Below, piece by piece: positions 26,835 through 34,961 of a DNA stretch of 64,000 nucleotides. A program made the position numbers and the translations under genes. The stretch spans positions 1 to 64,000 of the forward strand of contig CAYNLK010000018.1 of NCBI GenBank assembly GCA_964398055.1, in the 5' to 3' direction. The number at the start of each line of letters is the position of its first letter. The first letter of the stretch is position 1. The notes beneath the pieces are model-generated. The model was not told the origin of the DNA. It did not search any database and saw only the letters and a program-made list of their open reading frames with translations. Origin of the DNA: CAYNLK01 sp964398055. Its GTDB lineage: Bacteria; Chloroflexota; Anaerolineae; 4572-78; J111.

Positions 26835-27730
26835 TGAATCAGCCAGCCCGCGTAACGGCCGCAACTGTCAAAGGCAGGTATGTCGCAGCTCTATCCAGAT
26901 CCTATAATGTCAGGCGCTGGTTTGGGACGGGCGTCCGCCAGGGTATCGTGCTGCTGGCGACCCTGATGTCCCTCTTCCCGGTCTATTTCATGGCCGTCTC
27001 GGCGTTCAAAACCAAGTCTGAGTACCTGACCAACCAATGGGGACCGCCCCTGCAACCGATCCTCACCAACTTTGCCACCGCTTTTTCCGGCGAAAAATTC
27101 TTTATTCGGTTTGCCAACAGTACCATTCTCACCGTTGGGGCCGTGGTGGTGTCTTTGATCATTGCCTGCCTGGCCGCCTACGCCTTTGCCCATATGGATT
27201 TTGCCGGCAAACGGACTCTGTTCAACATTATTCTCTCGCTGATGGTCGTGCCGCCGGTGGTCATGATGGTGCCGCTGTTTGTGTGGATGGTCAGATGGAA
27301 ATTGGTGAATAGCTATCAGGGCGTCATTTTGATCTATGTGGGGCTGTTGCTGCCTTTTTCGATCTACCTCATGACCAATTTTTTCCAGACTATTCCCCGG
27401 GAGATATTGGACGCCGCTCGCATCGACGGCTGTTCAAACTTTGGCCTCTTTCGGCAAATTCTCATGCCATTGTCGGCCCCGGCAGTCGTCACGCTGATTG
27501 TGGTCAATGCCTTGTGGGTTTGGAATGAACTGCTGATTGCCCTCGTGTTCCTACAAAAGGATGAGTTAAAAACCTTGATGGTCGGTATTGCCGCGCTACG
27601 CTCGCGCAACTATGTCGATATCCCGGCGACTATGGCCGGACTCCTGATCGCCACCATCCCTATTGTTGTCCTATACATCTTCGGTCAGAAATATTTTATT
27701 CGCGGTCTCGTCAGCGGCGCTTTGAAATAG
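26834..27730 (+). CDS. ABC-transporter permease, UgpE/MalG type
   Basis: A 298-residue partner permease with six membrane segments. It has the MalG-like FPVYFMAVSAFKTKSEY near residue 50 and the EAA loop PREILDAARIDGCSNFGLFRQILMPL near 185-210. The C-terminus QKYFIRGLVSGALK is typical of the family. It is coupled to the upstream permease by TAATG. It completes the membrane channel for the substrate bound by the lipoprotein at 24535. The substrate is not determined; the enzymes downstream suggest a methylated compound. Confidence 0.9.
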   Translation: MNQPARVTAATVKGRYVAALSRSYNVRRWFGTGVRQGIVLLATLMSLFPVYFMAVSAFKTKSEYLTNQWGPPLQPILTNFATAFSGEKFFIRFANSTILTVGAVVVSLIIACLAAYAFAHMDFAGKRTLFNIILSLMVVPPVVMMVPLFVWMVRWKLVNSYQGVILIYVGLLLPFSIYLMTNFFQTIPREILDAARIDGCSNFGLFRQILMPLSAPAVVTLIVVNALWVWNELLIALVFLQKDELKTLMVGIAALRSRNYVDIPATMAGLLIATIPIVVLYIFGQKYFIRGLVSGALK

Positions 27731-27747
27731 GTTAGTCAGAGTCAACC

Positions 27748-28512
27748 ATGACAGAAGAAATCTATCGCAAATTCACCCAGGAGCGCTTATACGATCGGGT
27801 CGCTGAGCACATCGAAGAACTCATTAGCGATGGCAAATTGCAAGTAGGCGACCAGCTACCGCCGGAACGCGAGTTGACCAAGAAATTGGGCGTGGCGCGT
27901 GGGGTGATTAGAGAAGCCATCAAGGTTCTGGCCTCCAGGGGATTGGTCACCGTTGAGCCGGGCCGCGGCACCTTTATCGCCCAAATCGGGGCCGACTCGA
28001 TCTCGGACCATCTTGGCCGTTTTTTCAGAATGGGCAAGCAATCTCATAACGATCTCAATGAGTTGCGGCGAGTCCTGGAAGTGGAAATTGCCACCCTCGC
28101 CGCCCAGCGAGCCACTGGCGAAGATTTGGCCGAAATGCAGCAGGCCATTGAAGCGATGGACCGCCATATAACCTCGCCGGAGAGCTATATTACCGCCGAT
28201 CAAAACTTCCACACGGCTTTGGCCCGGGCCACTCAAAACAGCATGTTCCCGCTATTGATCGATGTCATCGCCGACCTGCTGCAAGAGTCCCGGCGGGTGA
28301 TCTTTCGCCAGGTCCCCGGCGCGCCGGCGCGAGGCCAGTTCTGGCATCGCCGCATCTACGAGGCTGTTAAAAACCACGATGAACAGGCTGCCCGCGAGGC
28401 CATGCGTGCCCATATGCAGCAAGTCAGTGAGGATGCCCAGGCCAGTAATCAACTGCAAAACGCTGAATCTTTGGAGGATGAACCAGAAAGCTCACTTGAG
28501 GTGGGGTCATGA
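27748..28512 (+). CDS. GntR-family transcriptional regulator, FadR subfamily (FCD domain)
   Basis: A 254-residue protein. A winged helix lies near residues 11-75 (LYDRVAEHIEELI, LPPERELTKKLGVARGVIREAIKVLASRGLV, GRGTFIA). A C-terminal helical FCD ligand domain follows, with DQNFHTALARATQN and HRRIYEAVKNHDEQAAREAMRAHM. These supply the Asp and His residues that bind a metal and a carboxylate effector in this subfamily. Its stop overlaps the next gene's ATG (ATGA). It probably controls the locus from the dyad at 24353-24367, with an organic acid intermediate as the likely signal. That ligand is inference. Confidence 0.88.
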   Translation: MTEEIYRKFTQERLYDRVAEHIEELISDGKLQVGDQLPPERELTKKLGVARGVIREAIKVLASRGLVTVEPGRGTFIAQIGADSISDHLGRFFRMGKQSHNDLNELRRVLEVEIATLAAQRATGEDLAEMQQAIEAMDRHITSPESYITADQNFHTALARATQNSMFPLLIDVIADLLQESRRVIFRQVPGAPARGQFWHRRIYEAVKNHDEQAAREAMRAHMQQVSEDAQASNQLQNAESLEDEPESSLEVGS

Positions 28513-29972
28513 AACCGGGGATGCGCGGCGGCTCGTTCAATATACTCTCCGAGAGCGACCTCCAGCGGGTTCATTTGGCCTCCCTGTCGCTGCTTGAAAA
28601 TCACGGCGTCTTGAGCCGCTCCAGGCCAATCCTGGAGGTGTTTCAACGGAGCGACGCTATTGTCGATAGCGCCTCGAGCCTGGTTCGCCTTCCGCCGGAC
28701 ATGGTGGAGGCCGCCCTGCAAACTGCGCCCAAATCTTTTGTGCTTCACGGCCGGGAACCGGCGATGGACATTCGGCTGGAGTCGGGCCGGGTCTACTACG
28801 GCATGGGCGGCGCTTCCGAACCTTACTTTTGGGATTATGACTTGGGCCGGCCACGACCGCCCACCAAAGCCGACATGGTCAACTGCACCCGGCTGGGCCA
28901 AATGTTGCCTCATGTTGATTTCGTCATGGCGCTCTGCTCGGCGGGCGATGCGCCCGAGGGCCAGACTTTCCTGCACGAATATGACGCCATCTTCCGCAAC
29001 ACCACCAAGCCGGTTGTTTATACCGCGCCGGGGCGGCGCTACGCCGCCTGGTTTTTGGAGATGGCCGCGGCCGCCTGCGGGGGTGAAGACAATTTGCGCC
29101 GCCGGCCCTGGGTGGCCTTCTTCGTCACGCCGACGTCGCCGTTTCAGGTCACCCCGCTGGATGAGTGCATTTTTGTCGCGGCCGAGTTTGGCGTGCCCGT
29201 GCTGCTCTGCCCTGGCCCAATGATGGGCGCCACCAGCCCGGCCACCGTCGCCGGAAACCTGGCCCAAACCAACGCCGAGGCGCTGTTTGTGCTGGTCCTA
29301 TCCCAACTCATCAAGCCGGGCAGCCCGGTGATCTATGCCCCTATGACTCCAGCCATGGACATGCTGACCGCCCAATGCACTTACGGCAGTCCGGAGCAGG
29401 CGGTCGGTAGAACCGCGGTGGCTCAGTTGGGCCGTTTTTATAATCTACCCAGCTTTGGCACCGGCGCGACCGAGTCGAAATTGCCGGACGCGGCCGCCGC
29501 CGCCGAAGCGATGCTGAGTATGCTGCTCAATGCCCTCTCCGGCCTGACCATGACCCAAACGATGGGCACATTGGCCAGTGGACTCTACGGCGCGCCGGAG
29601 ATGCTGCTCATTTGTGACGAGATGGCCCACATGATCAAACGAATCCTGGCCGGTCTATCCGTAACCGACGAGACGCTGGCCGTGGACGTGATCCGGGAAG
29701 TAGGCCACGGCGGCCACTTTCTGGCGCACGAGCATACCTACCAGTTTTTCAAACAGGAACTATTCTTCCCGGCGTTGTTCCGCCGCCAATCCATCGACCA
29801 GTGGCTCGAGGCCGGTGGCCAGTCAATCACCGACGTAGCTCACGAGCGCGTCCGGGATATCCTGGCTCAAGCCGGACCCGCGCCGTTGCCGCCCGGGGCC
29901 GACCAGGCCCTGGAGCAAACCCTGCGCCGAGCCAGCGAGGAATTGGCGCGGCAGCCGGTTACTTTGGGCTGA
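28509..29972 (+). CDS. MttB-family (trimethylamine methyltransferase-like) corrinoid methyltransferase, non-pyrrolysine
   Basis: A 487-residue protein of the MttB superfamily: FNILSESDLQRVHLASLSLLENHGV at the N-terminus, YYGMGGASEPYFWDYD near 95-110, and GHGGHFLAHEHTYQFFKQELFFP near 400-425. Methanogen MttB uses pyrrolysine encoded by TAG. This gene has none, so it belongs with bacterial relatives such as MtgB, which demethylate glycine betaine, proline betaine or carnitine by passing the methyl to a Co(I)-corrinoid protein. The cognate corrinoid protein is at 31463. A second, similar copy is at 33471. It is coupled to the FadR-type regulator by a 4-bp overlap. Confidence 0.88.
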   Translation: MKPGMRGGSFNILSESDLQRVHLASLSLLENHGVLSRSRPILEVFQRSDAIVDSASSLVRLPPDMVEAALQTAPKSFVLHGREPAMDIRLESGRVYYGMGGASEPYFWDYDLGRPRPPTKADMVNCTRLGQMLPHVDFVMALCSAGDAPEGQTFLHEYDAIFRNTTKPVVYTAPGRRYAAWFLEMAAAACGGEDNLRRRPWVAFFVTPTSPFQVTPLDECIFVAAEFGVPVLLCPGPMMGATSPATVAGNLAQTNAEALFVLVLSQLIKPGSPVIYAPMTPAMDMLTAQCTYGSPEQAVGRTAVAQLGRFYNLPSFGTGATESKLPDAAAAAEAMLSMLLNALSGLTMTQTMGTLASGLYGAPEMLLICDEMAHMIKRILAGLSVTDETLAVDVIREVGHGGHFLAHEHTYQFFKQELFFPALFRRQSIDQWLEAGGQSITDVAHERVRDILAQAGPAPLPPGADQALEQTLRRASEELARQPVTLG

Positions 29973-30055
29973 ATAATTGTTGGGCGGCTACCATCAGAAA
30001 TTCGTTCCACCTATGATATGATTAAGGTCGTATTCTGATAGAAAGGAGGGATGAG

Positions 30056-30568
30056 ATGTCACAACAAAACCTATCAATAGATGATTTACCGCGTACCAAA
30101 CCCGGCAAAGAGAACGAAAAAGCCCCTTCGTTTATGATCCCAATCTTCAAGCTACCAGTATTCCTCTATCGGCTTCGCCTGGGCTGGTTATTGGGCAAAC
30201 GCTTCATGCAGATCACCCATGTTGGCCGCCACAGCGGGAAGGTGCGCAGAACCGTCCTGGCGGTCTTGCGATTCGACGAGAAAACCAAAGAAATTTACGC
30301 AGTTTCCGCCTGGACGGGGAGTGACTGGTACTACAACATCCAGGCCTCACCCGCCCTGCAAGTAGAGACCGGGTTTGTCCGTTATATTCCAGTGCAGCGC
30401 ACCCTGTCGCCGGAAGAGATTACCACGACGTTTATCGAATATCGCAAGAAACACCCGATCTTCAGTCGGATGATCTGCCGGATTCCCGGCTGGAAATGGG
30501 ATTCAACCTCTGAAGAGTTCCTTGAACTGGCACGCACGCTGCGCGGGGTGGCTTTCGGGCCGAAATAA
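30056..30568 (+). CDS. Nitroreductase/deazaflavin-dependent oxidoreductase family protein (DUF385-like)
   Basis: A 170-residue protein with ITHVGRHSGKVRRTVLAVLRFDEKTKEIYAVSAWTGSDWYYNIQA near residues 55-100. This is the split-barrel flavin/F420-binding pattern of the DUF385/Ddn-like family (T-x-GR-SG-K-R). Reactions in this family depend on F420 or FAD and vary widely. A strong AAAGGAGGG site lies 6 nt before ATG. With the next gene it interrupts the methyltransferase gene set, and neither has an obvious place in that pathway. Together they look like an inserted pair. Confidence 0.78.
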   Translation: MSQQNLSIDDLPRTKPGKENEKAPSFMIPIFKLPVFLYRLRLGWLLGKRFMQITHVGRHSGKVRRTVLAVLRFDEKTKEIYAVSAWTGSDWYYNIQASPALQVETGFVRYIPVQRTLSPEEITTTFIEYRKKHPIFSRMICRIPGWKWDSTSEEFLELARTLRGVAFGPK

Positions 30569-30589
30569 AACAGGCCCGAGGAGATTAAA

Positions 30590-31246
30590 ATGAGCTTACC
30601 TTTTAGCATAGAAGAATTTTTAAGTATCTTTGAAGTCTATAATCGTGCTATTTGGCCGATGCAAGTGGTTTTATATTTGCTAGCCATTATTGCAATTATC
30701 TTCGGAGTCAGAAAAACCGCTTTTTCAAACAAAGTCATTAGTGGAATATTGGCATTTCTATGGTTGTGGACAGGAATTGTCTATCATTTGAGTTATTTCA
30801 CTGCAATAAATCCAGCCGCTTATGGGTTTGGTGCCTTATGTATAGTTCAGGGGTTAATCTTTGTCTATACAGGTACTGTTAGATCAAGCCTTTCATTTCA
30901 ATTTCAACCAGATACTAAAGGGATAGTCGGGTGTATTTTTATTCTCTATGCCCTGGTTATTTATCCCGTTCTGGGGTATTTACTTGGTCATGTTTACCCG
31001 GCATCTCCCACATTCGGAGCACCCTGTCCAACGACTATATTCACATTTGGATTACTATTGTGGACAGATAAAGCCATTCCCAAATATGTCCTAGGGATTC
31101 CTTTACTCTGGTCCATTATAGGTTTTACGGCAGCGTTGTCACTAACAATCCGTGAAGATTTTGGACTTCTGATAGCAGGATTACTCGGCACCTTATTGGT
31201 TTTTTTGAAAAGAAGGAGGCCAGTATCTGCCACACAAGGTAGTTGA
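30590..31246 (+). CDS. Small polytopic membrane protein, DUF6064-like
   Basis: A 218-residue protein with about six to seven hydrophobic segments and the N-terminal motif FSIEEFLSIFEVYNRAIWPMQ, which I associate with the DUF6064 family. Its function is unknown. Its base composition is clearly more AT-rich than its neighbours (codons such as TTA, ATT and AAT dominate), a sign of separate origin. GAGG precedes the ATG by 9 nt. It ends where a 200-bp repeat-bearing gap begins, supporting the idea that this gene and the one before it were acquired as an insert. Confidence 0.65.
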   Translation: MSLPFSIEEFLSIFEVYNRAIWPMQVVLYLLAIIAIIFGVRKTAFSNKVISGILAFLWLWTGIVYHLSYFTAINPAAYGFGALCIVQGLIFVYTGTVRSSLSFQFQPDTKGIVGCIFILYALVIYPVLGYLLGHVYPASPTFGAPCPTTIFTFGLLLWTDKAIPKYVLGIPLLWSIIGFTAALSLTIREDFGLLIAGLLGTLLVFLKRRRPVSATQGS

Positions 31247-31342
31247 TATTATCTCCATTCGGAGAAAAGGTCGTATAACAAACCTGTTCAAGCCGAGCGC
31301 CCAAGTGAGTCCAAGAGCGAGGCTGAAGCCGTCGCTTTGAAA

Positions 31343-31410
31343 GGGCAAAGCTCTTCGAGCTAAGATTTCAGCCCGGTAGGGCTTCGCTCTCTTAGCACGA
31401 TGGCTTAAGC
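31343..31410. repeat. Dispersed 68-bp repeat, copy 1
   Basis: About 85% identical by eye to 36359-36426. Shared landmarks are CTCTTCGAGCTAA, CAGCCC, AGGGCTT and GCACGATGGCTTAAGC. It lies in the 31247-31462 gap upstream of the corrinoid-protein gene and is followed by a complementary GCCTCGTGC that can pair with GCACGATGGC. It could act as a structured RNA or be a mobile remnant. Confidence 0.75.
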
Positions 31411-31462
31411 GCAGCATCCTGTGGGTTAGCCTCGTGCTGCCGGACCGCAAGCGAGCACAAAA

Positions 31463-32092
31463 ATGCTGGATACCATTTATCAAGGAGTTATAGCCGGCGA
31501 CCTGACCGGCGTCGCCGCCGGGGTGCAACTGGCCCTGGAGTCTGGTTACGCCCCCGCCAACATCCTCGACCAGGGGCTGCTGGCGGCGATGGCCGAGATT
31601 GGCCGCCGTTTTGAATATTCGGAATGTTTTGTGCCGGAGATGCTGGTGGCCGCCCGGGCCATGCAGCAGGGCCTCGCCGTGCTCAAGCCTCATCTTGTCG
31701 AGGCCAGTGTAGCGCCAGTCGGCGTGGTGGTGCTCGGCACGGTCCGAGGCGACCTGCACGATCTGGGCAAGAATCTGGTTGGGCTGATGCTGGCAGGAAT
31801 TGGTTTTGAGATTATCGATCTTGGCGTGGATGTGCCGCCTGACGAATTTGTGGCCGCAGTGCGACGCCACCAACCGGCTTTTGTCGGCCTCAGCGCCATG
31901 TTGACCACCACTATGCCCAATATGCTGAGGACAGTCGAGGCGCTCAAAGAGGCCGGGCTGCGTGACCGGGTCACCGTGATGGTCGGCGGCGCGCCGGTCA
32001 CCCAGCACTTTTGCGACCAGATTGGCGCCGACCTCTATGCGCCCGACGCGGCCGCAGCCGCCAGCCGGGCCAAACAGGTGACTGGCACTTAA
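31463..32092 (+). CDS. Cobalamin-binding corrinoid protein (MtbC/MtmC/MttC-like)
   Basis: A 209-residue methyl carrier. An N-terminal helical cap (about 1-85) is followed by a Rossmann-type B12 domain. The lower-ligand motif is present as GDLHDLGKNLV (DxHxxG, near residues 96-106), followed by MLAGIGFEIIDLGVDVPPDEFV and VTVMVGGAPVTQHF. It should take methyl groups from the MttB-family enzymes and hand them to a second methyltransferase, for which the UROD/MtaA-like protein at 37288 is the best local candidate. No strong ribosome site is seen before ATG 31463. The stop codon lies inside a hairpin. Confidence 0.92.
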   Translation: MLDTIYQGVIAGDLTGVAAGVQLALESGYAPANILDQGLLAAMAEIGRRFEYSECFVPEMLVAARAMQQGLAVLKPHLVEASVAPVGVVVLGTVRGDLHDLGKNLVGLMLAGIGFEIIDLGVDVPPDEFVAAVRRHQPAFVGLSAMLTTTMPNMLRTVEALKEAGLRDRVTVMVGGAPVTQHFCDQIGADLYAPDAAAAASRAKQVTGT

Positions 32093-32109
32093 AAAGTGCC
32101 GGTCACCTG
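32075..32109 (+). repeat. 16-bp-stem hairpin carrying the AAGTGCCGGTCAC motif
   Basis: CAGGTGACTGGCACTT pairs with AAGTGCCGGTCACCTG across a 3-nt loop; one position is a wobble. The stop codon of the corrinoid gene lies at the top of the left arm. No U-tract follows. Related sequence occurs near 22772, 33171 and 33245, so it is a dispersed element rather than a dedicated terminator. Confidence 0.8.
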
Positions 32110-32133
32110 AATAGTTACGTTTGAGGTAAAAGG

Positions 32134-33162
32134 ATGAAGGCATTAGTTTACGAAGGCCCTCGCCAACTGAATCTGCGCGAGCTGCCGGAGCCGCTCCCTG
32201 GTCCTGACGACGTCCTCATCAAAGTGGCCTACTCCGGTATCTGCGGCTCGGAATTGGGTGGTTACCTGGGCCATAACGCCCTGCGCCGGCCGCCCCTGGT
32301 GATGGGCCATGAATTCTCGGGCCGCATCGTCGCCCTGGGCCAGCAGGCGATTACGGCCAACCCTGACCTGGCCGTAGGCCAGCGAGTTACCGTTAATCCG
32401 CTGATTTATTGCGGCCGCTGCGCCTATTGTCTCTCCGGGCGACATAATTTATGCCGCCAGCGCCAACTGCTGGGGGCCCATCAGCCCGGCAGCTATGCTG
32501 AACTGGTCAAAGCGCCTGCCCGCATGGTCTATCCCTTGCCGGAACAGTTGAGCCTTGAGCAGGCCGCTCTGACCGAGCCGCTGGCCTGCGCCCTGCGCGC
32601 CGCCGAACTGGCCGCCTGTACGCCGCTCGACCGGGTGCTCATCATTGGTCTGGGGCCGATTGGCCTGTTGGTCTTGCAGGTTATGCAGGCGTTTGGCGGG
32701 CGCGACATCTTTGCCGCCGATACCGACCCGGAGCGGCGGGCGATGGGCCAGAAGTTCCAGGTTCGGGTGATCGACCCGCGGGCCGATGAGCTGGTCGATC
32801 TCATTCGGGCGGAAACCGAGGGTCGCGGCGTTGAGGTCGCCATCGATGCCGTCGGGGCAACTACCACCCGGCAGCAGAGTCTGCAAGCCGTTGCCGGCGG
32901 CGGGCGGGTGGTTCATATCGGCTTGCACGAAGAAGAGAGCGTTTTGCCGGTCAACCTGCTGATCCGCCAGGAGATCAACCTGCAAGGCAGCTTTGCTTAC
33001 ACCCCGGCCAACTTTCAGACCGCCCTTGACTGGCTGGCTGCCGGCCGCATCCAGCTTGAGCCGTGGCTGGTCAAAGCCCCCCTGGCCCAGGGGCGGGATT
33101 ACTTTGAGCGGCTGCTGGGCCAACCCGGACCGGTGGCCAAGGTGCTTCTTTTTTCGGAGTAG
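32134..33162 (+). CDS. Zinc-dependent medium-chain dehydrogenase (threonine/sorbitol dehydrogenase-like)
   Basis: A 342-residue MDR enzyme. The catalytic zinc site is visible as GICGSE (Cys near 37) and GHEFSGRI. The structural zinc loop is CGRCAYCLSGRHNLC (four Cys, near 92-106), and the NAD(P) fold is IGLGPIGLLVLQ near 170. This is the pattern of polyol, sorbitol and threonine dehydrogenases, which oxidise secondary alcohols. GAGGTAAAAGG precedes the ATG. In the locus it could oxidise a sugar-like or polyol intermediate after demethylation. The exact substrate is unknown. Confidence 0.88.
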   Translation: MKALVYEGPRQLNLRELPEPLPGPDDVLIKVAYSGICGSELGGYLGHNALRRPPLVMGHEFSGRIVALGQQAITANPDLAVGQRVTVNPLIYCGRCAYCLSGRHNLCRQRQLLGAHQPGSYAELVKAPARMVYPLPEQLSLEQAALTEPLACALRAAELAACTPLDRVLIIGLGPIGLLVLQVMQAFGGRDIFAADTDPERRAMGQKFQVRVIDPRADELVDLIRAETEGRGVEVAIDAVGATTTRQQSLQAVAGGGRVVHIGLHEEESVLPVNLLIRQEINLQGSFAYTPANFQTALDWLAAGRIQLEPWLVKAPLAQGRDYFERLLGQPGPVAKVLLFSE

Positions 33163-33170
33163 ACAGAAAT

Positions 33171-33210
33171 AAGCGCCGGACACTTTCAGACACAAAATGT
33201 CAGGCGCTTT
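33171..33210. repeat. Imperfect hairpin of the AAGYGCCGGNCACTT family
   Basis: AAGCGCCGGACA pairs with TGTCAGGCGCTT with one mismatch. It begins 9 bp after the dehydrogenase stop. A related half-site, AGTGCCCGGTACTTT, lies at 33244-33258. These fill the first part of the gap before the second MttB gene. Confidence 0.6.
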
Positions 33211-33266
33211 GGTCAAAGCTACCCCAATATATAGCGGTTAAGCAGTGCCCGGTACTTTAACAGGAG

Positions 33267-33397
33267 TTACGCAGTTCATGTCATTTCGATGAGCGAAGCG
33301 AAGAGAAATCCCTACAGAGTCACTTTGCAAACATAATTCTCAGGGATTTCTCGCTCGTACCTCGCTCGAAATGACATTTAAACGGGCAACTGCGTAA
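33267..33397. repeat. 131-bp palindromic dispersed element
   Basis: The outer arms TTACGCAGTT and AACTGCGTAA are exact complements at the two ends. Inside, TGTCATTTCGA...GAGAAATCCCT mirrors AGGGATTTCTCGCTCG...CGAAATGACA. There is no coding capacity. The inner part is of the same family as 22891-22976, although the outer arms differ. This looks like a miniature inverted-repeat element or a structured intergenic repeat. Confidence 0.8.
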
Positions 33398-33470
33398 ATC
33401 CTATTTTTCCATAAAGTCTATTTCACTTCAAACCCAAAACAAAGATCGTTGACGGATAGGAGACGTATCA

Positions 33471-34922
33471 ATGAAGCTAGGCGCAAGCGGGGGAAAACTC
33501 AATATTCTGGCGGAGAGCGAGGTCGAACGGATTCACCAGGCCGCGCTGTCGCTCCTGGCAGACCCCGGCATTTTTAGCGAGTCCGACTTAATCCTCGATA
33601 TATTTCAGCAGGCCGGGGCCAGGGTAAATCGTGATACCCGCATCATTTGCCTGCTGCCCGCTCTGGTTGAAGCGGCCATCGAAAGCGCGCCCGCGTCCCT
33701 GGTGCTGTACGGCCGCCGCGATCCGGAGATGGACCTGCTGCTCGAACATGGCCGGGTCTATTACGGTATGGGCGGCACCTCCGAGCCGCTCTTTTGGGAT
33801 TACGACCTGTGGCAAGCCCGCCAGCCGACCAAAGAAGATATGGTCCTCAATACCCGGCTGGGCCAGGCGTTGCCCCACATCGATTTTGTGCAAACCCTCT
33901 GCATGTCCGCTGACCAGCCGACCAACCACGTTTTCTTCCACGACTTCGATGCTATTTTTCGGAATACCACCAAACCAACCGTCATCAACATCCTGGAACG
34001 ACCGTTCACCGCCCATTTGTTGGCGCTGGCCGCGGCCGCATCCGGCGGCGAAGCGGAGTTGCGCCAGCGCCCCAGCGTGATGGGCATCGTTACGCCCATC
34101 AGCCCGTTGAAATTCGCCGTGATGAACGAGGGCATCATCGACGCGGTGCAGGCCGGCGTGCCGATCCTCTACTCGCCCGGCCCATTGATGGGCGCGACCG
34201 GCCCGGCGACTGTGGCCGGCACCCTGACCCTGACTACCGCCGAGGTCCTGTTTGGGGTGACGCTGACCCAGCTCATCAAGCCGGGCGCGCCGGTTGTCCT
34301 CAAGCCCGATACCGATGTCTTTGATATGAAGACGACCCAATGCACCTACAGCAGCCCGGAGCAAAACCTGGGCAAGCTGGCCATGGCTCAACTGGCCCGC
34401 CGCTACCAGATTCCCATCTACAGCCTGGGCGGCGGCGTCGAGGGCAAGGTGCCCGATGCGGAAGCCGCCGCCGAGGCCGGCATGAGCATGCTCCTGAACG
34501 GGCTGGCCGGGATCACCCTGTCGCAAAGTCTCGGCAGCATGGCCTGGGGCATGTATGGCTGCCGGGAGATGGTGGTGATCTGCGATGAGATGGTCCATAT
34601 GATCAAGCGCGTCCTGACCGGCATCGCCATCACCGACGAGACGCTGGCCCTGGATGTTATCCGTGAGGTGGGCCACGGCGGCAACTACCTCACCCACGAG
34701 CACACCTTTAACCTGTTCCGGCAGGAACTGTTCTTTCCGGTCTTGTTCCGCCGCCAGACCATCGACCAGTGGGTGCAGAGCGGCGGCAAGATGATCCACG
34801 AGGTGGCTCACGAGCGTGTGCTAGAAATTCTGGCCCAGGCCGGTCCGGTGCCGCTCCCGCCCGGTGTCGACGCCGAGATGGAGCGCGCCCTCAACCAGGC
34901 CATCCGGGAGACCAGAGCATAA
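33471..34922 (+). CDS. Second MttB-family corrinoid methyltransferase, non-pyrrolysine
   Basis: A 483-residue paralogue of the gene at 28509. It has the same start (GGKLNILAESEVERIHQAAL), YYGMGGTSEPLFWDYD, STDETLALDVIREVGHGGNYLTHEH-like C-terminal motif and EVAHERVLEILAQAGP end. It is uninterrupted, with no TAG in the pyrrolysine region. Differences cluster in the middle (for example TPISPLKFAVMNEGIID against TPTSPFQVTPLDECIF), so the two may accept different methyl donors or sequential methylation states of one donor. TAGGAG precedes the ATG. It is followed after 39 bp by an aminotransferase gene. Confidence 0.88.
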   Translation: MKLGASGGKLNILAESEVERIHQAALSLLADPGIFSESDLILDIFQQAGARVNRDTRIICLLPALVEAAIESAPASLVLYGRRDPEMDLLLEHGRVYYGMGGTSEPLFWDYDLWQARQPTKEDMVLNTRLGQALPHIDFVQTLCMSADQPTNHVFFHDFDAIFRNTTKPTVINILERPFTAHLLALAAAASGGEAELRQRPSVMGIVTPISPLKFAVMNEGIIDAVQAGVPILYSPGPLMGATGPATVAGTLTLTTAEVLFGVTLTQLIKPGAPVVLKPDTDVFDMKTTQCTYSSPEQNLGKLAMAQLARRYQIPIYSLGGGVEGKVPDAEAAAEAGMSMLLNGLAGITLSQSLGSMAWGMYGCREMVVICDEMVHMIKRVLTGIAITDETLALDVIREVGHGGNYLTHEHTFNLFRQELFFPVLFRRQTIDQWVQSGGKMIHEVAHERVLEILAQAGPVPLPPGVDAEMERALNQAIRETRA

Positions 34923-34961
34923 TGAATTGGCTAAACTTTTTAACAAAGGGGAAATACACTT

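Noticed and set aside
33588..34811. 407-codon open frame on the minus strand inside the second MttB gene
   Set aside because: Antisense to a well-recognised methyltransferase; His/Gly/Ala-rich with no motif.
28509..34922. Pyrrolysine-coding TAG in the MttB-family genes
   Set aside because: Both frames are uninterrupted through the region where methanogen MttB has its TAG, so no amber read-through is needed.
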